DNA of 8,327 nucleotides from Nitrospinota bacterium (GTDB taxonomy: Bacteria > Nitrospinota_A > UBA7883 > JACRLM01). The stretch is from contig JADGAO010000150.1 of assembly GCA_015231995.1 (NCBI GenBank), forward strand, positions 1 through 8,327, read 5' to 3'. Each line of letters begins with the position of its first letter. Position 1 is the first letter of the stretch. Shown one piece after another: positions 1-7,007 of the stretch. Position numbers and translations under genes: made by a program. The notes under the pieces were generated by a model. That model saw only the letters and a program-made list of their open reading frames with translations. It did no database searches and was not told the origin of the DNA.

Positions 1-552
1 TGGCAGGAAGTTTCGGTTACGCCGATGCAACTTGGCGCGGCCATCTCCGCCATAGCCAACGGCGGTTACCTGGTGAGGCCGCATTTCGTCAAGGCGTACC
101 TGCGGAACGGCGAAACGCTCAAGATCGTCGAGCCGGAAACGATGGGACGGCCCATATCGCGGGTTACCGCCGAGCTTTTAAAGGAGATGATGAAAGGGGT
201 CACGATGGAAGGGGGAACCGGCATGAAAGCGGCCATCCCCGGATTCGTCGTGGCCGGAAAGACCGGCACGGCCCAGAAGCTCGACCCGAACACCAAAACG
301 TACTCGGTGGACAGGCATCTGGCCTCGTTCGCCGGTTTCTTCCCTGCGGACGCTCCGAGGCTTGTGATTGTGGTGATGATTGACGAGCCGAGGGGCGTGG
401 AATGGGGCGGCGCGGTGGCGGGGCCTGTCTTCTCGGAAATCGGGATGAAGTCCGCGCGCATTTTGAGGATTCCCTCGTCGTCCACGGACGTTTACGAGAT
501 CAACTGGGGCAAGCTCATGGGCCAGGGCCACGAGGCGAAGTCGAGGATATGA
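1..552 (+). CDS. ftsI: Septal peptidoglycan transpeptidase FtsI (PBP3), C-terminal part
   Basis: This is the last 183 codons of a class B penicillin-binding protein; the gene is open at the left edge of the window. The family crosslinks stem peptides of new septal peptidoglycan on the periplasmic side and works with the polymerase FtsW, encoded further down. Visible hallmarks are the pre-KTG stretch SVTPMQL (window residues 5-11) followed by AISAIANGGYLVRPH, the third catalytic motif KTG within KTGTAQK (residues 87-89, bases 259-267), and the conserved ASFAGFFP (108-115) leading to a VIVVMIDEP strand. The SxxK serine motif, the SxN motif, the dimerisation domain and the membrane anchor would lie upstream of the window. 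No PASTA domain follows the transpeptidase domain, which ends in a short tail of about 25 residues. The stop codon overlaps the murE start as ATGA. The context next to murE and ftsW favours FtsI over other class B PBPs. A start at base 25 would be an internal Met, not the true start. Confidence 0.95.
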   Translation, partial: WQEVSVTPMQLGAAISAIANGGYLVRPHFVKAYLRNGETLKIVEPETMGRPISRVTAELLKEMMKGVTMEGGTGMKAAIPGFVVAGKTGTAQKLDPNTKTYSVDRHLASFAGFFPADAPRLVIVVMIDEPRGVEWGGAVAGPVFSEIGMKSARILRIPSSSTDVYEINWGKLMGQGHEAKSRI

Positions 553-2045
553 GCCAGATTATAAAAACGGTCAAACCGGCGTTGATGGGACTAGGGGCGC
601 AAAAGGTTATAGGTTCTGCGTCTGTGGATATAACCGGCGTGTGCCATGACTCCAGAAACGTAAGGCCCGGATTCGCATTCGCCGCGATAACGGGGAACGA
701 CGTGGACGGACACGATTTCATTGCTCCGGCGATAAAGAGCGGGGCCACGTTGATCCTGGCCGAGGATGAACCGGGGCAAGAAATGCCGGAGAACGTCACA
801 TACGTGGTGACCGCCGATTCGCGGTTCGCCCTCGGCGCGCTTTCGGATTATTTCTACGGGTTCCCATCGAGGGGGATGAAGGTTGTCGGCATAACCGGGA
901 CGAACGGGAAAACTACGACCTCATACATCATCGCCTCGGCGTTGAAAGCCGGGGGCCTGCCGTGCGGCAGGATAGGCACCATCGGCCACAACCTGCTATC
1001 TGGACAAGAGGTTCAGGCCGATAACACCACGCCAGAATCCTCCGACGTGCATAAAATGCTCGGCCAGATGGCGTTGAATGGCGCCAAATATTGCGCGATG
1101 GAGGTTTCGTCTCACGCGCTCGAGCAGGGCAGGGTGGATTCTGTGCGGTTCGCCGTTGGGGTTTTCACGAACCTCACGCAGGATCATCTCGACTACCACG
1201 GCGACATGGAGGGCTATTTTTCGGCCAAGGCGCGGCTCTTCACCTCGCTTGGAGCCAAACGAGCCGTGATAAACGCCGACGACCCATACGGCGCAAGGCT
1301 TCTGATGATGACGCCGGGGGTTCTGGCCACATACGGGCTTTCGGAGACGGCGGATTTCCGCGCCGAAAACATCCGCGTGACGGTGGAGGGGACTTCCATG
1401 ACTCTTAAAACTCCCTACGGCGCGTTCGACGTGCGGTCGGCCCTGGTCGGCAAACACAATGTGTACAACATACTCGCGGCCTGCGCGGCGGTATTGCCGG
1501 AAGGCGTCAGTAAAGAGGCGTTCGCCGGCGGAGTGGCGGCGCTTACGGCCGTGCCGGGCCGGTTCGAGAGGGTGACGGCGGACGGGGCGCCGTTTGCAGT
1601 GATAGTGGATTACGCGCATACGCACGACGCTCTGGAGAACGTCCTTAAGACCGCAAGGAGCCTGCTTAACGGCGAGGGAAAACTAATTGCTCTCTTCGGA
1701 TGCGGCGGCGACAGGGACAAAACCAAACGTCCGCTAATGGGACGGGCGGCGTGGACGCTGGCGGACCGTGTGGTGGTGACCTCCGACAACCCCAGGACTG
1801 AAAACCCGGACGAGATCATCGGGCAGGTATTGGCGGGGATCGAACGCAAAGACAAACCGGCGGAGTCGCTGGCGGTGGAGCCTGACCGGGCGTCGGCAAT
1901 ACGCACAGCCCTCAAATGGGCGCGAAAAGGCGACATCGTGATGATCGCGGGCAAAGGGCATGAGGATTACCAGATCGTCGGCAAAACCAAGACGCATTTC
2001 GACGACAGGGAAACGGCCCGGGCGCTCCTTCGGGAGATTCTCTGA
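549..2045 (+). CDS. murE: UDP-MurNAc-L-Ala-D-Glu:meso-diaminopimelate ligase MurE
   Basis: A 498-residue cytoplasmic ATP-dependent ligase that adds the third stem-peptide residue. The N-terminal UDP-binding domain has HDSRNVRPG, close to the DSR signature. The Mur ligase P-loop GTNGKTT lies at residues 117-123, NTTPESS at 159-165 and MEVSSHAL at 184-191. The lysine expected to be carbamylated is K227 in YFSAKARLF. In the C-terminal domain DNPR at 413-416 and GKGHE at 468-472 indicate meso-DAP rather than L-Lys as the substrate (known family rule; Lys enzymes lack this Arg). The ATG at 549 overlaps the ftsI stop as ATGA and gives the usual family length. An in-frame ATG at 402 would add 49 residues lying wholly inside ftsI and is not credible. 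No well-spaced Shine-Dalgarno site is seen (GAGG at 543-546 is too close), so translation is probably coupled to ftsI. One oddity is DYAHTHDAL at 354-362, where the family normally has Pro at residue 359. Confidence 0.97.
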   Translation: MSQIIKTVKPALMGLGAQKVIGSASVDITGVCHDSRNVRPGFAFAAITGNDVDGHDFIAPAIKSGATLILAEDEPGQEMPENVTYVVTADSRFALGALSDYFYGFPSRGMKVVGITGTNGKTTTSYIIASALKAGGLPCGRIGTIGHNLLSGQEVQADNTTPESSDVHKMLGQMALNGAKYCAMEVSSHALEQGRVDSVRFAVGVFTNLTQDHLDYHGDMEGYFSAKARLFTSLGAKRAVINADDPYGARLLMMTPGVLATYGLSETADFRAENIRVTVEGTSMTLKTPYGAFDVRSALVGKHNVYNILAACAAVLPEGVSKEAFAGGVAALTAVPGRFERVTADGAPFAVIVDYAHTHDALENVLKTARSLLNGEGKLIALFGCGGDRDKTKRPLMGRAAWTLADRVVVTSDNPRTENPDEIIGQVLAGIERKDKPAESLAVEPDRASAIRTALKWARKGDIVMIAGKGHEDYQIVGKTKTHFDDRETARALLREIL

Positions 2046-2047
2046 CG

Positions 2048-3436
2048 ATGGCCAGGTTCAGCGCGGCGGAGATAGCGCAGGCTGTGGGCGGAGAGCTTGT
2101 GGCGCATAAGAAAGCGGAGGTCAACGGAGTCGTGACGGATTCGCGCAACATAAGCCGGGGATCGCTTTTCGTGGCGATAAAAGGCCCCAACCACGACGGC
2201 CACAGGTTTGTGCGCGACGCTTTCGCCAAAGGCGCGGCGGTCGCGCTCATTTCCGAACATTCGCTCATGCTCACGGAGCCTTACGGGGTTTTCGTGGTGG
2301 TGGAGGACACAGTGACGGCTTTGCAGGAGCTGGCGGCCTATCACAGGAGCCGGTTTAAAAAATTGCTGGTCGTCGGCGTGACGGGGTCGTCTGGCAAGAC
2401 CACGGTCAAGAACATGACAGCCGCCGCGTTGTCCCGCAGATATGTGACGCTCAAGACCGAAGGCAACCTCAACAACCATATCGGGGTTCCGATGACGCTT
2501 TTGAACCTGACGAGAAAACACGAGGCGGCGGTTATCGAGATGGGGATGAGCTCGGCGGGGGAGATAGCCCGCCTTGCGCGGATAGCGGCTCCGTCCATCG
2601 GCGTCATCACGAACATAGGCTCGGCGCATCTGGGCGGGCTTGGCTCCGTGGCCGCGGTAAGAAAAGCGAAGGGAGAGCTGTTGGACGAAATGACGCGCAG
2701 AGGGAAAGCCGTTCTCAACATTGACGATCCGAACAGCGAGCCGTTGATTAAAAAGACGCCGCTTAATACCGTCACCTTCGGGTGGGGCGATGGGGCGGAC
2801 GCGCGCGTGATGGAAAGCCGTCTGGCTCCCTCCGGCAGGCGCGTGACCATACGATGGAAGAAAAAGGAAAATTACGCGAAGTTGAAACTCATCGGCGTCC
2901 GCGACGCGGACAACGCTTCGGCGGCGTTCGCCGTCGCAGGGGCGGCCGGCGTGGAGGCCGGGGAGATCGTCAAAGGGCTTGGCTCCGTAAAGCCGGAGAA
3001 GATGCGTATGGAGCCTGTCAGGCTCGCTAACGGCGCGCTTCTTATAAATGACGCGTATAACGCCAACCCGGACTCCGTCAAGTCCGCCATACAGACGCTT
3101 GTCGAAATCGGCGGCGGAGGCCGGACGATTTTCGTGTTCGGCGACATGCTCGAACTGGGGCCGGAAGAGGAGGCGATTCATGCGCGGATCGGAAAGTTCG
3201 CCGGGAAATCCGGGGTGAACGCTTTTTATTCATACGGGCCGCTGGCGGGGCGTTCCGCAAAAGAGGCGGGGCTTGTCGCAGGGTGCAATGCAAAGGCCGG
3301 AAAAAACAAGGAGAGGCTGGCCGACGAGATAGCCGGACAACTGAGACCCGGCGACGTAGCGCTGGTCAAAGGATCGCGTGGCATGAGGATGGAAGACGTG
3401 GTCGACAGGATCATATCAATCGCGGGGAGGAGGTAA
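2048..3436 (+). CDS. murF: UDP-MurNAc-tripeptide:D-alanyl-D-alanine ligase MurF
   Basis: A 462-residue Mur ligase of normal length that adds D-Ala-D-Ala to UDP-MurNAc-tripeptide in the cytoplasm, giving the pentapeptide used by MraY. The N-terminal domain carries TDSRNISRGSLFVAIKG. The central ATPase domain has the P-loop GSSGKTT (residues 113-119, Lys117), then the EGNLNNHIGVP stretch characteristic of MurF, an EMGMSSAGEIARLA segment and GVITNIGSAHL. The C-terminal region has NDAYNANPD at 334-342, FVFGDMLELG and the terminal KGSRGMRME at 441-449, all typical of MurF and absent from MurE. The start ATG lies 2 bases after the murE stop. GGGAG at 2032-2036 is a possible ribosome site, 11 bases upstream and so a little far, which fits coupling to murE. 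Nothing suggests damage or transfer: base composition and reading are like its neighbours. A 404-codon opposite-strand reading frame overlaps this gene but is a by-product of GC-rich codon positions. Confidence 0.97.
   Translation: MARFSAAEIAQAVGGELVAHKKAEVNGVVTDSRNISRGSLFVAIKGPNHDGHRFVRDAFAKGAAVALISEHSLMLTEPYGVFVVVEDTVTALQELAAYHRSRFKKLLVVGVTGSSGKTTVKNMTAAALSRRYVTLKTEGNLNNHIGVPMTLLNLTRKHEAAVIEMGMSSAGEIARLARIAAPSIGVITNIGSAHLGGLGSVAAVRKAKGELLDEMTRRGKAVLNIDDPNSEPLIKKTPLNTVTFGWGDGADARVMESRLAPSGRRVTIRWKKKENYAKLKLIGVRDADNASAAFAVAGAAGVEAGEIVKGLGSVKPEKMRMEPVRLANGALLINDAYNANPDSVKSAIQTLVEIGGGGRTIFVFGDMLELGPEEEAIHARIGKFAGKSGVNAFYSYGPLAGRSAKEAGLVAGCNAKAGKNKERLADEIAGQLRPGDVALVKGSRGMRMEDVVDRIISIAGRR
3424..3433 (+). 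promoter_or_regulatory. Strong ribosome binding site for mraY
   Basis: The purine run GGGGAGGAGG covers the last codons and the stop region of murF. It matches the anti-Shine-Dalgarno sequence well and ends 6 bases before the mraY ATG at 3440. It is the clearest ribosome site in the window and fixes the mraY start. Confidence 0.85.
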
Positions 3437-3439
3437 AGG

Positions 3440-4525
3440 ATGCTTTACAACCTGCTATACCCGTTGCACGAAACGTTTTCCGCGTTCAACGTTTTCCGTT
3501 ATATCACGTTCCGCTCGATCTACGCCGCGCTCACAGCGTTGGCGGTTGTGCTTGTTTTGGGGCCGGTGGTTATCGAATACCTGAAACGGCGCAGGATCGG
3601 CGAGAAGATAAGGAGCGACGGACCGCAGACGCACATGGTCAAGTCCGGCACGCCGACGATGGGCGGATTGATAATAATCGCCGCCGTGATCATCCCCTCT
3701 CTTTTATGGGCGGACATCGGCAACGGGTATCTCTGGGTGGCGGTGATGACCACGCTCGTCTTCGGCGCGATAGGGTTTTACGACGATTACGCCAAACTCA
3801 CCGGATTGCGGAAGGGCGGCATCTCCGGCAGGGCCAAGTTGCTCCTCCAGTTTACGGCCGCATTCGTCGCCGTGTTGAGCATCTACATGATACAGGGCGG
3901 GACGGAGGCTCTCACGAGGGTCAACGTGCCGTTCCTCAAAAACGTAAAGCCGGACTTCGGCCTTTTTTACATCCCCTTCGCCATGCTCGTCATCGTGGCT
4001 TCGGCCAACGCCGTCAACCTCACCGACGGCCTGGACGGGCTTGCCATCGGCCCTGTCATCATTTCCTTCTCCGCCTATGTGGTTCTCATGTACACGGCGG
4101 GGAATACGAAATTTGCGGCGTATCTCAACATCCCCTATGTCGCCACCGCCGGAGAGATGACTGTTTTCTGCGCGGCCGTGGTGGGGGCGGGGCTTGGATT
4201 CCTCTGGTACAACTGCTATCCGGCGATGGTGTTCATGGGCAACGTCGGCTCCACGGCTCTAGGCGGCGTGTTGGGGACGGTGGCGATCATGTGCAAGCAG
4301 GAGGTTCTGCTTGCGCTGATCGGCGGAATTTTCGTGGTCGAGGCGGTGTCTGTGATCATCCAGGTCGGATGGTTCAAGTACACGGGCAAAAGGTTTTTCA
4401 AGATGGCTCCGCTACATCACCACTTCGAGCAGTTGGGATGGCCGGAGCCGCAGGTGATAGTGCGGTTCTGGATAGTGTCGCTTGTGCTGGCCCTGCTTTC
4501 GCTTAGCACGTTGAAACTGAGATGA
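3440..4525 (+). CDS. mraY: Phospho-MurNAc-pentapeptide transferase MraY
   Basis: A 361-residue integral membrane enzyme that transfers phospho-MurNAc-pentapeptide from UDP to undecaprenyl phosphate, making lipid I on the inner face of the cytoplasmic membrane. The length nearly equals that of the E. coli protein, and the sequence shows about ten hydrophobic segments. Recognised motifs: FNVFRYITFRSIYAALTAL near the N-terminus, SGTPTMGGL around residues 69-77, DDYAK with D115 and D116, NAVNLTDGLDGLA beginning at 190, and the HHH of HHHFEQLGWPE at 326-328. The family's third catalytic acid (E. coli D267, in MGDVGS) is Asn268 here, in MGNVGS (AAC at 4241-4243). That is a striking substitution in an otherwise intact gene. 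The start is supported by a strong ribosome site 6 bases upstream, 3 bases after murF. The stop overlaps the murD start as ATGA. The operon position between murF and murD is the standard one. Identity is certain; full activity is an inference given Asn268. Confidence 0.97.
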   Translation: MLYNLLYPLHETFSAFNVFRYITFRSIYAALTALAVVLVLGPVVIEYLKRRRIGEKIRSDGPQTHMVKSGTPTMGGLIIIAAVIIPSLLWADIGNGYLWVAVMTTLVFGAIGFYDDYAKLTGLRKGGISGRAKLLLQFTAAFVAVLSIYMIQGGTEALTRVNVPFLKNVKPDFGLFYIPFAMLVIVASANAVNLTDGLDGLAIGPVIISFSAYVVLMYTAGNTKFAAYLNIPYVATAGEMTVFCAAVVGAGLGFLWYNCYPAMVFMGNVGSTALGGVLGTVAIMCKQEVLLALIGGIFVVEAVSVIIQVGWFKYTGKRFFKMAPLHHHFEQLGWPEPQVIVRFWIVSLVLALLSLSTLKLR

Positions 4526-5895
4526 AAAACATGACGGACTACGCCGGAATTCGCGCCATCGTTGTGGGCCTTGCCAGGAGCGGCGTTTCGGCCGCGCGCC
4601 TGCTCGTCTCGCGCGGAGCCTCCGTCACCGTCACGGATACAAGGAGCGGGGCGGAGCTTGGGGAGTTCCTCAAAGAGCTTCCCGCCGAGGTCAACCGCGT
4701 CCTTGGCGGACACGACGGGATAAAACCGGGCGATTACGCCCTTGCCGTCACAAGCCCAGGGGTGTGGTGGGATTCGCCTCTGCTCACAGCCCTTCGGAAC
4801 GCCGGAGTTTCGGTGATATCCGAGGTGGAGCTTGCGTGCAGGCATCTAACGGCCCCGCTTATCGCCATAACGGGCGCGAACGGAAAAACAACGACAACTA
4901 CGCTTACAGGAATGATGCTCAAGGCTGGCGGCCTCAATGCGTTTGTCGGCGGCAATATCGGCGACCCGTTGTGCGGGGCCGTCGGCGAAAGCCATGACTG
5001 GATCGTGGCGGAGATTTCCAGTTTCCAGCTTGAGGGGATTGTGGCATTCCGCCCGAGGATAAGCCTGGTGTTGAACGTGACTCCCGACCACATGGACCGT
5101 CACGCAACGATGGAAACGTACTCGGCCCTCAAGGCCCGCGTTTTCGAAAACCAGAGGGACGGCGACGTTGTCATTCTCAACGCGGAAGACCCGGTGACGA
5201 AGGCGTTTGCGCCACATAAATCCACCCGCGTCCTCTGGTTTGGTCACGCCCCGCACGGCAAACAGGGGGCGTGGACGCAGGGCGGTATGGCGTTAGCCGA
5301 TGTCGGCGCGGGCGCCGTGGAGCTTTTCAGGCTTGACGACCTCAAAGTCCCCGGTTCGCACAATGTGGAAAACGCGCTCGCCGCGTCGCTCGCCGCGCTG
5401 TCGGCCGGCGTGGCGCCTGCGGTGATAAACGAGACTATCCGCGCCTTCAACGGCCTGCCCCACAGGATGGAGAAAGTGGCGTCGATTAACGGCGTGACGT
5501 ATATCAACGACTCCAAAGGCACCAACGCCGATGCGACGGTCAAATCGCTGTCGCCATACGACAGGAACGTGATACTCATCGCTGGCGGGTCGAGCAAAGG
5601 GGCCGATTTTTCGCAGTTGGCGAAAGTCATCCGGCAGAGGGCCAAAGGCGTGGCTCTCATCGGCAAGACCGCCCCCGCTATTGCAGATGCCCTCGGCGAT
5701 TTTGAGCCGAAGGCTACGGCCATAGACATGGAATCGGCCATCCGGGTAGCCACTCAAATGGCGGAGCCGGGCGACACCGTTTTATTGTCCCCCGCCTGCG
5801 CCAGCTTCGACATGTTCAGGAATTACGAGCACAGAGGAGACGTTTTTCGAGAGGCGGTTCTGGCGATGGGAAAGGAGCCTGCGCCATGGCGGTGA
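4522..5895 (+). CDS. murD: UDP-MurNAc-L-alanine:D-glutamate ligase MurD
   Basis: A 457-residue cytoplasmic ATP-dependent ligase that adds D-Glu to UDP-MurNAc-L-Ala. The N-terminal Rossmann-like domain opens with VVGLARSGVSAARLL. The ATPase domain has GANGKTTTT at residues 118-126 (P-loop Lys122), EISSFQLE at 164-171 and NVTPDHMDRH at 185-194. The Lys204 in YSALKARVF is the expected carbamylated residue. The C-terminal domain has HNVENALAA, LPHRMEKV, NDSKGTNADAT from 329, IAGGSSKGADF and the MurD-typical SPACASFDMF beginning near 423. The chosen ATG at 4522 forms an ATGA overlap with the mraY stop. A second in-frame ATG at 4531 would shorten the protein by three residues; neither has a good Shine-Dalgarno match, so the start is uncertain to that extent and is probably coupled to mraY. 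The 3' end overlaps ftsW by 10 bases. There is no sign of disruption. Confidence 0.97.
   Translation: MKNMTDYAGIRAIVVGLARSGVSAARLLVSRGASVTVTDTRSGAELGEFLKELPAEVNRVLGGHDGIKPGDYALAVTSPGVWWDSPLLTALRNAGVSVISEVELACRHLTAPLIAITGANGKTTTTTLTGMMLKAGGLNAFVGGNIGDPLCGAVGESHDWIVAEISSFQLEGIVAFRPRISLVLNVTPDHMDRHATMETYSALKARVFENQRDGDVVILNAEDPVTKAFAPHKSTRVLWFGHAPHGKQGAWTQGGMALADVGAGAVELFRLDDLKVPGSHNVENALAASLAALSAGVAPAVINETIRAFNGLPHRMEKVASINGVTYINDSKGTNADATVKSLSPYDRNVILIAGGSSKGADFSQLAKVIRQRAKGVALIGKTAPAIADALGDFEPKATAIDMESAIRVATQMAEPGDTVLLSPACASFDMFRNYEHRGDVFREAVLAMGKEPAPWR
5871..5877 (+). promoter_or_regulatory. Ribosome binding site for ftsW
   Basis: AAAGGAG, inside the last codons of murD, ends 8 bases before the ATG at 5886. 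It supports that start even though the start lies within murD, upstream of the murD stop at 5893-5895. Confidence 0.7.
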
Positions 5896-7007
5896 AAAAA
5901 CGGCCCGATTACATGCTGATCCTCTGCACCCTGCTACTTTTGGGGGTCGGGCTGGTGATGATATTCTCCAGTTCGGCGGTTATCGCGCTGGAGCGGTTTG
6001 GCGATCCGTACCACTACCTCAAGCGGCAGGCGGTATGGGCGGTGGTCGGAGTTGGCGGCATGCTTCTGGCCATGAGTGTGGACTACCGCGACCTGAAGCG
6101 GCACATATATCTCATATACATTTCCGCCGTCATCCTTCTGCTGGCCACGTTGATACCCGGAATCGGGATCAACGTCAACGGCGCTCAGAGATGGATAAAT
6201 CTGGGCGTCACAACTTTTCAGCCGTCGGAATACGCCAAACTTGCGGTGGTGATTTTCTTCGCAGGTTTCCTCGCCAAGAAAGAAGCGGAGAAAAAACTGG
6301 GCGACTTCGTTTTCGGCTACCTGCCCAACATCGCCGCCCTGACGATTATCTTCGGGCTGATCCACATGCAACCGGACATGGGCACCGCCCTGATAATAGC
6401 CTCCGCCGCCGTCACGCTTTTCATCGTCGGCGGAGTGAGGCTCTCCCATCTGGGCGGCACAGTCCTTATCGCTATGCCGCTTCTTTTCGCGGCGGTGTAC
6501 AACGTCGGCTACAGGCGCAGGAGGATGCTCAGCTTCCTCAATCCCTGGGACGACGCTTCCGATTCGGGCTATCAGATCATCCAGTCCTTCGTGGCGCTTT
6601 CCAGCGGAGGGGTTTGGGGAACGGGGCTTGGCGCCGGGAAACAGAAACTGTTTTACCTGCCGGAGCCTCACACGGATTTCATCTTCTCCATAATCGGCGA
6701 GGAGCTCGGTCTGCTCGGAGCGCTTGCGGTGCTGGCGCTGTTTGTCATCATCGCATGGAGAGGGGTTCGCGCCGGATTACTGGCGCAGGACAGGTTCGGC
6801 GCGTTATTGGCTCTTGGGATAACGTTCACGATCACGATACAGGCTCTGCTCAACATCTCCGTCACCACGGGCATGACGCCCACCAAGGGTCTGCCGCTTC
6901 CGTTCATCAGCCTGGGCGGATCAGCGCTGGTGATGTGGCTGGTGAGCGTCGGGCTTCTGGCGAACGTGTCGGAGAAAGGGAGAATGCCGGTCACCGGCGG
7001 GGCATGA
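5886..7007 (+). CDS. ftsW: Septal peptidoglycan glycosyltransferase FtsW (SEDS family)
   Basis: A 373-residue polytopic membrane protein of the SEDS family, which polymerises lipid II into glycan strands during division together with its partner FtsI, encoded at the start of the window. About ten hydrophobic segments are visible, the first at roughly residues 9-30. Motifs include GAQRWINLG at 99-107 followed by FQPSEYAKL, PDMGTALI from 163, GYRRRRMLSFLNPW, GVWGTGLGAG, PEPHTDFIFS at 259-268 and GLPLPFISLGG at 335-345. Asp264 in the HTDF segment corresponds to the putative catalytic Asp of SEDS enzymes (E. coli FtsW D297, RodA D262). The protein lacks the longer cytoplasmic N-terminal extension of E. 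coli FtsW (about 40 residues shorter). RodA is the main alternative, but the place between murD and murG is the standard ftsW position. The start overlaps murD by 10 bases and has a GGAG site 8 bases upstream. Confidence 0.96.
   Translation: MAVKKRPDYMLILCTLLLLGVGLVMIFSSSAVIALERFGDPYHYLKRQAVWAVVGVGGMLLAMSVDYRDLKRHIYLIYISAVILLLATLIPGIGINVNGAQRWINLGVTTFQPSEYAKLAVVIFFAGFLAKKEAEKKLGDFVFGYLPNIAALTIIFGLIHMQPDMGTALIIASAAVTLFIVGGVRLSHLGGTVLIAMPLLFAAVYNVGYRRRRMLSFLNPWDDASDSGYQIIQSFVALSSGGVWGTGLGAGKQKLFYLPEPHTDFIFSIIGEELGLLGALAVLALFVIIAWRGVRAGLLAQDRFGALLALGITFTITIQALLNISVTTGMTPTKGLPLPFISLGGSALVMWLVSVGLLANVSEKGRMPVTGGA

Noticed and set aside
402..548. A longer murE start at the ATG at 402
   Set aside because: It would add 49 residues read out of frame within ftsI. 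The ATG at 549 gives the normal MurE length and an ATGA junction.
1967..3181. A 404-codon open frame on the minus strand opposite murF
   Set aside because: It lies almost wholly opposite murF, which has all its family motifs. The translation is rich in Arg, His and Pro with no recognisable domain, as expected of a shadow frame in GC-rich coding DNA.
3283..4506. A 407-codon plus-strand open frame covering mraY in another frame
   Set aside because: The translation is dominated by Arg, Gly and His with no domain, while the mraY frame has every MraY motif except the third Asp. It is a shadow frame.
6035..7003. A possible 323-residue N-terminal extension of murG
   Set aside because: The added part lies out of frame inside ftsW and is low-complexity Arg/His-rich. 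MurG proteins normally begin just before the GGGTGGH loop, which matches the ATG at 7004.
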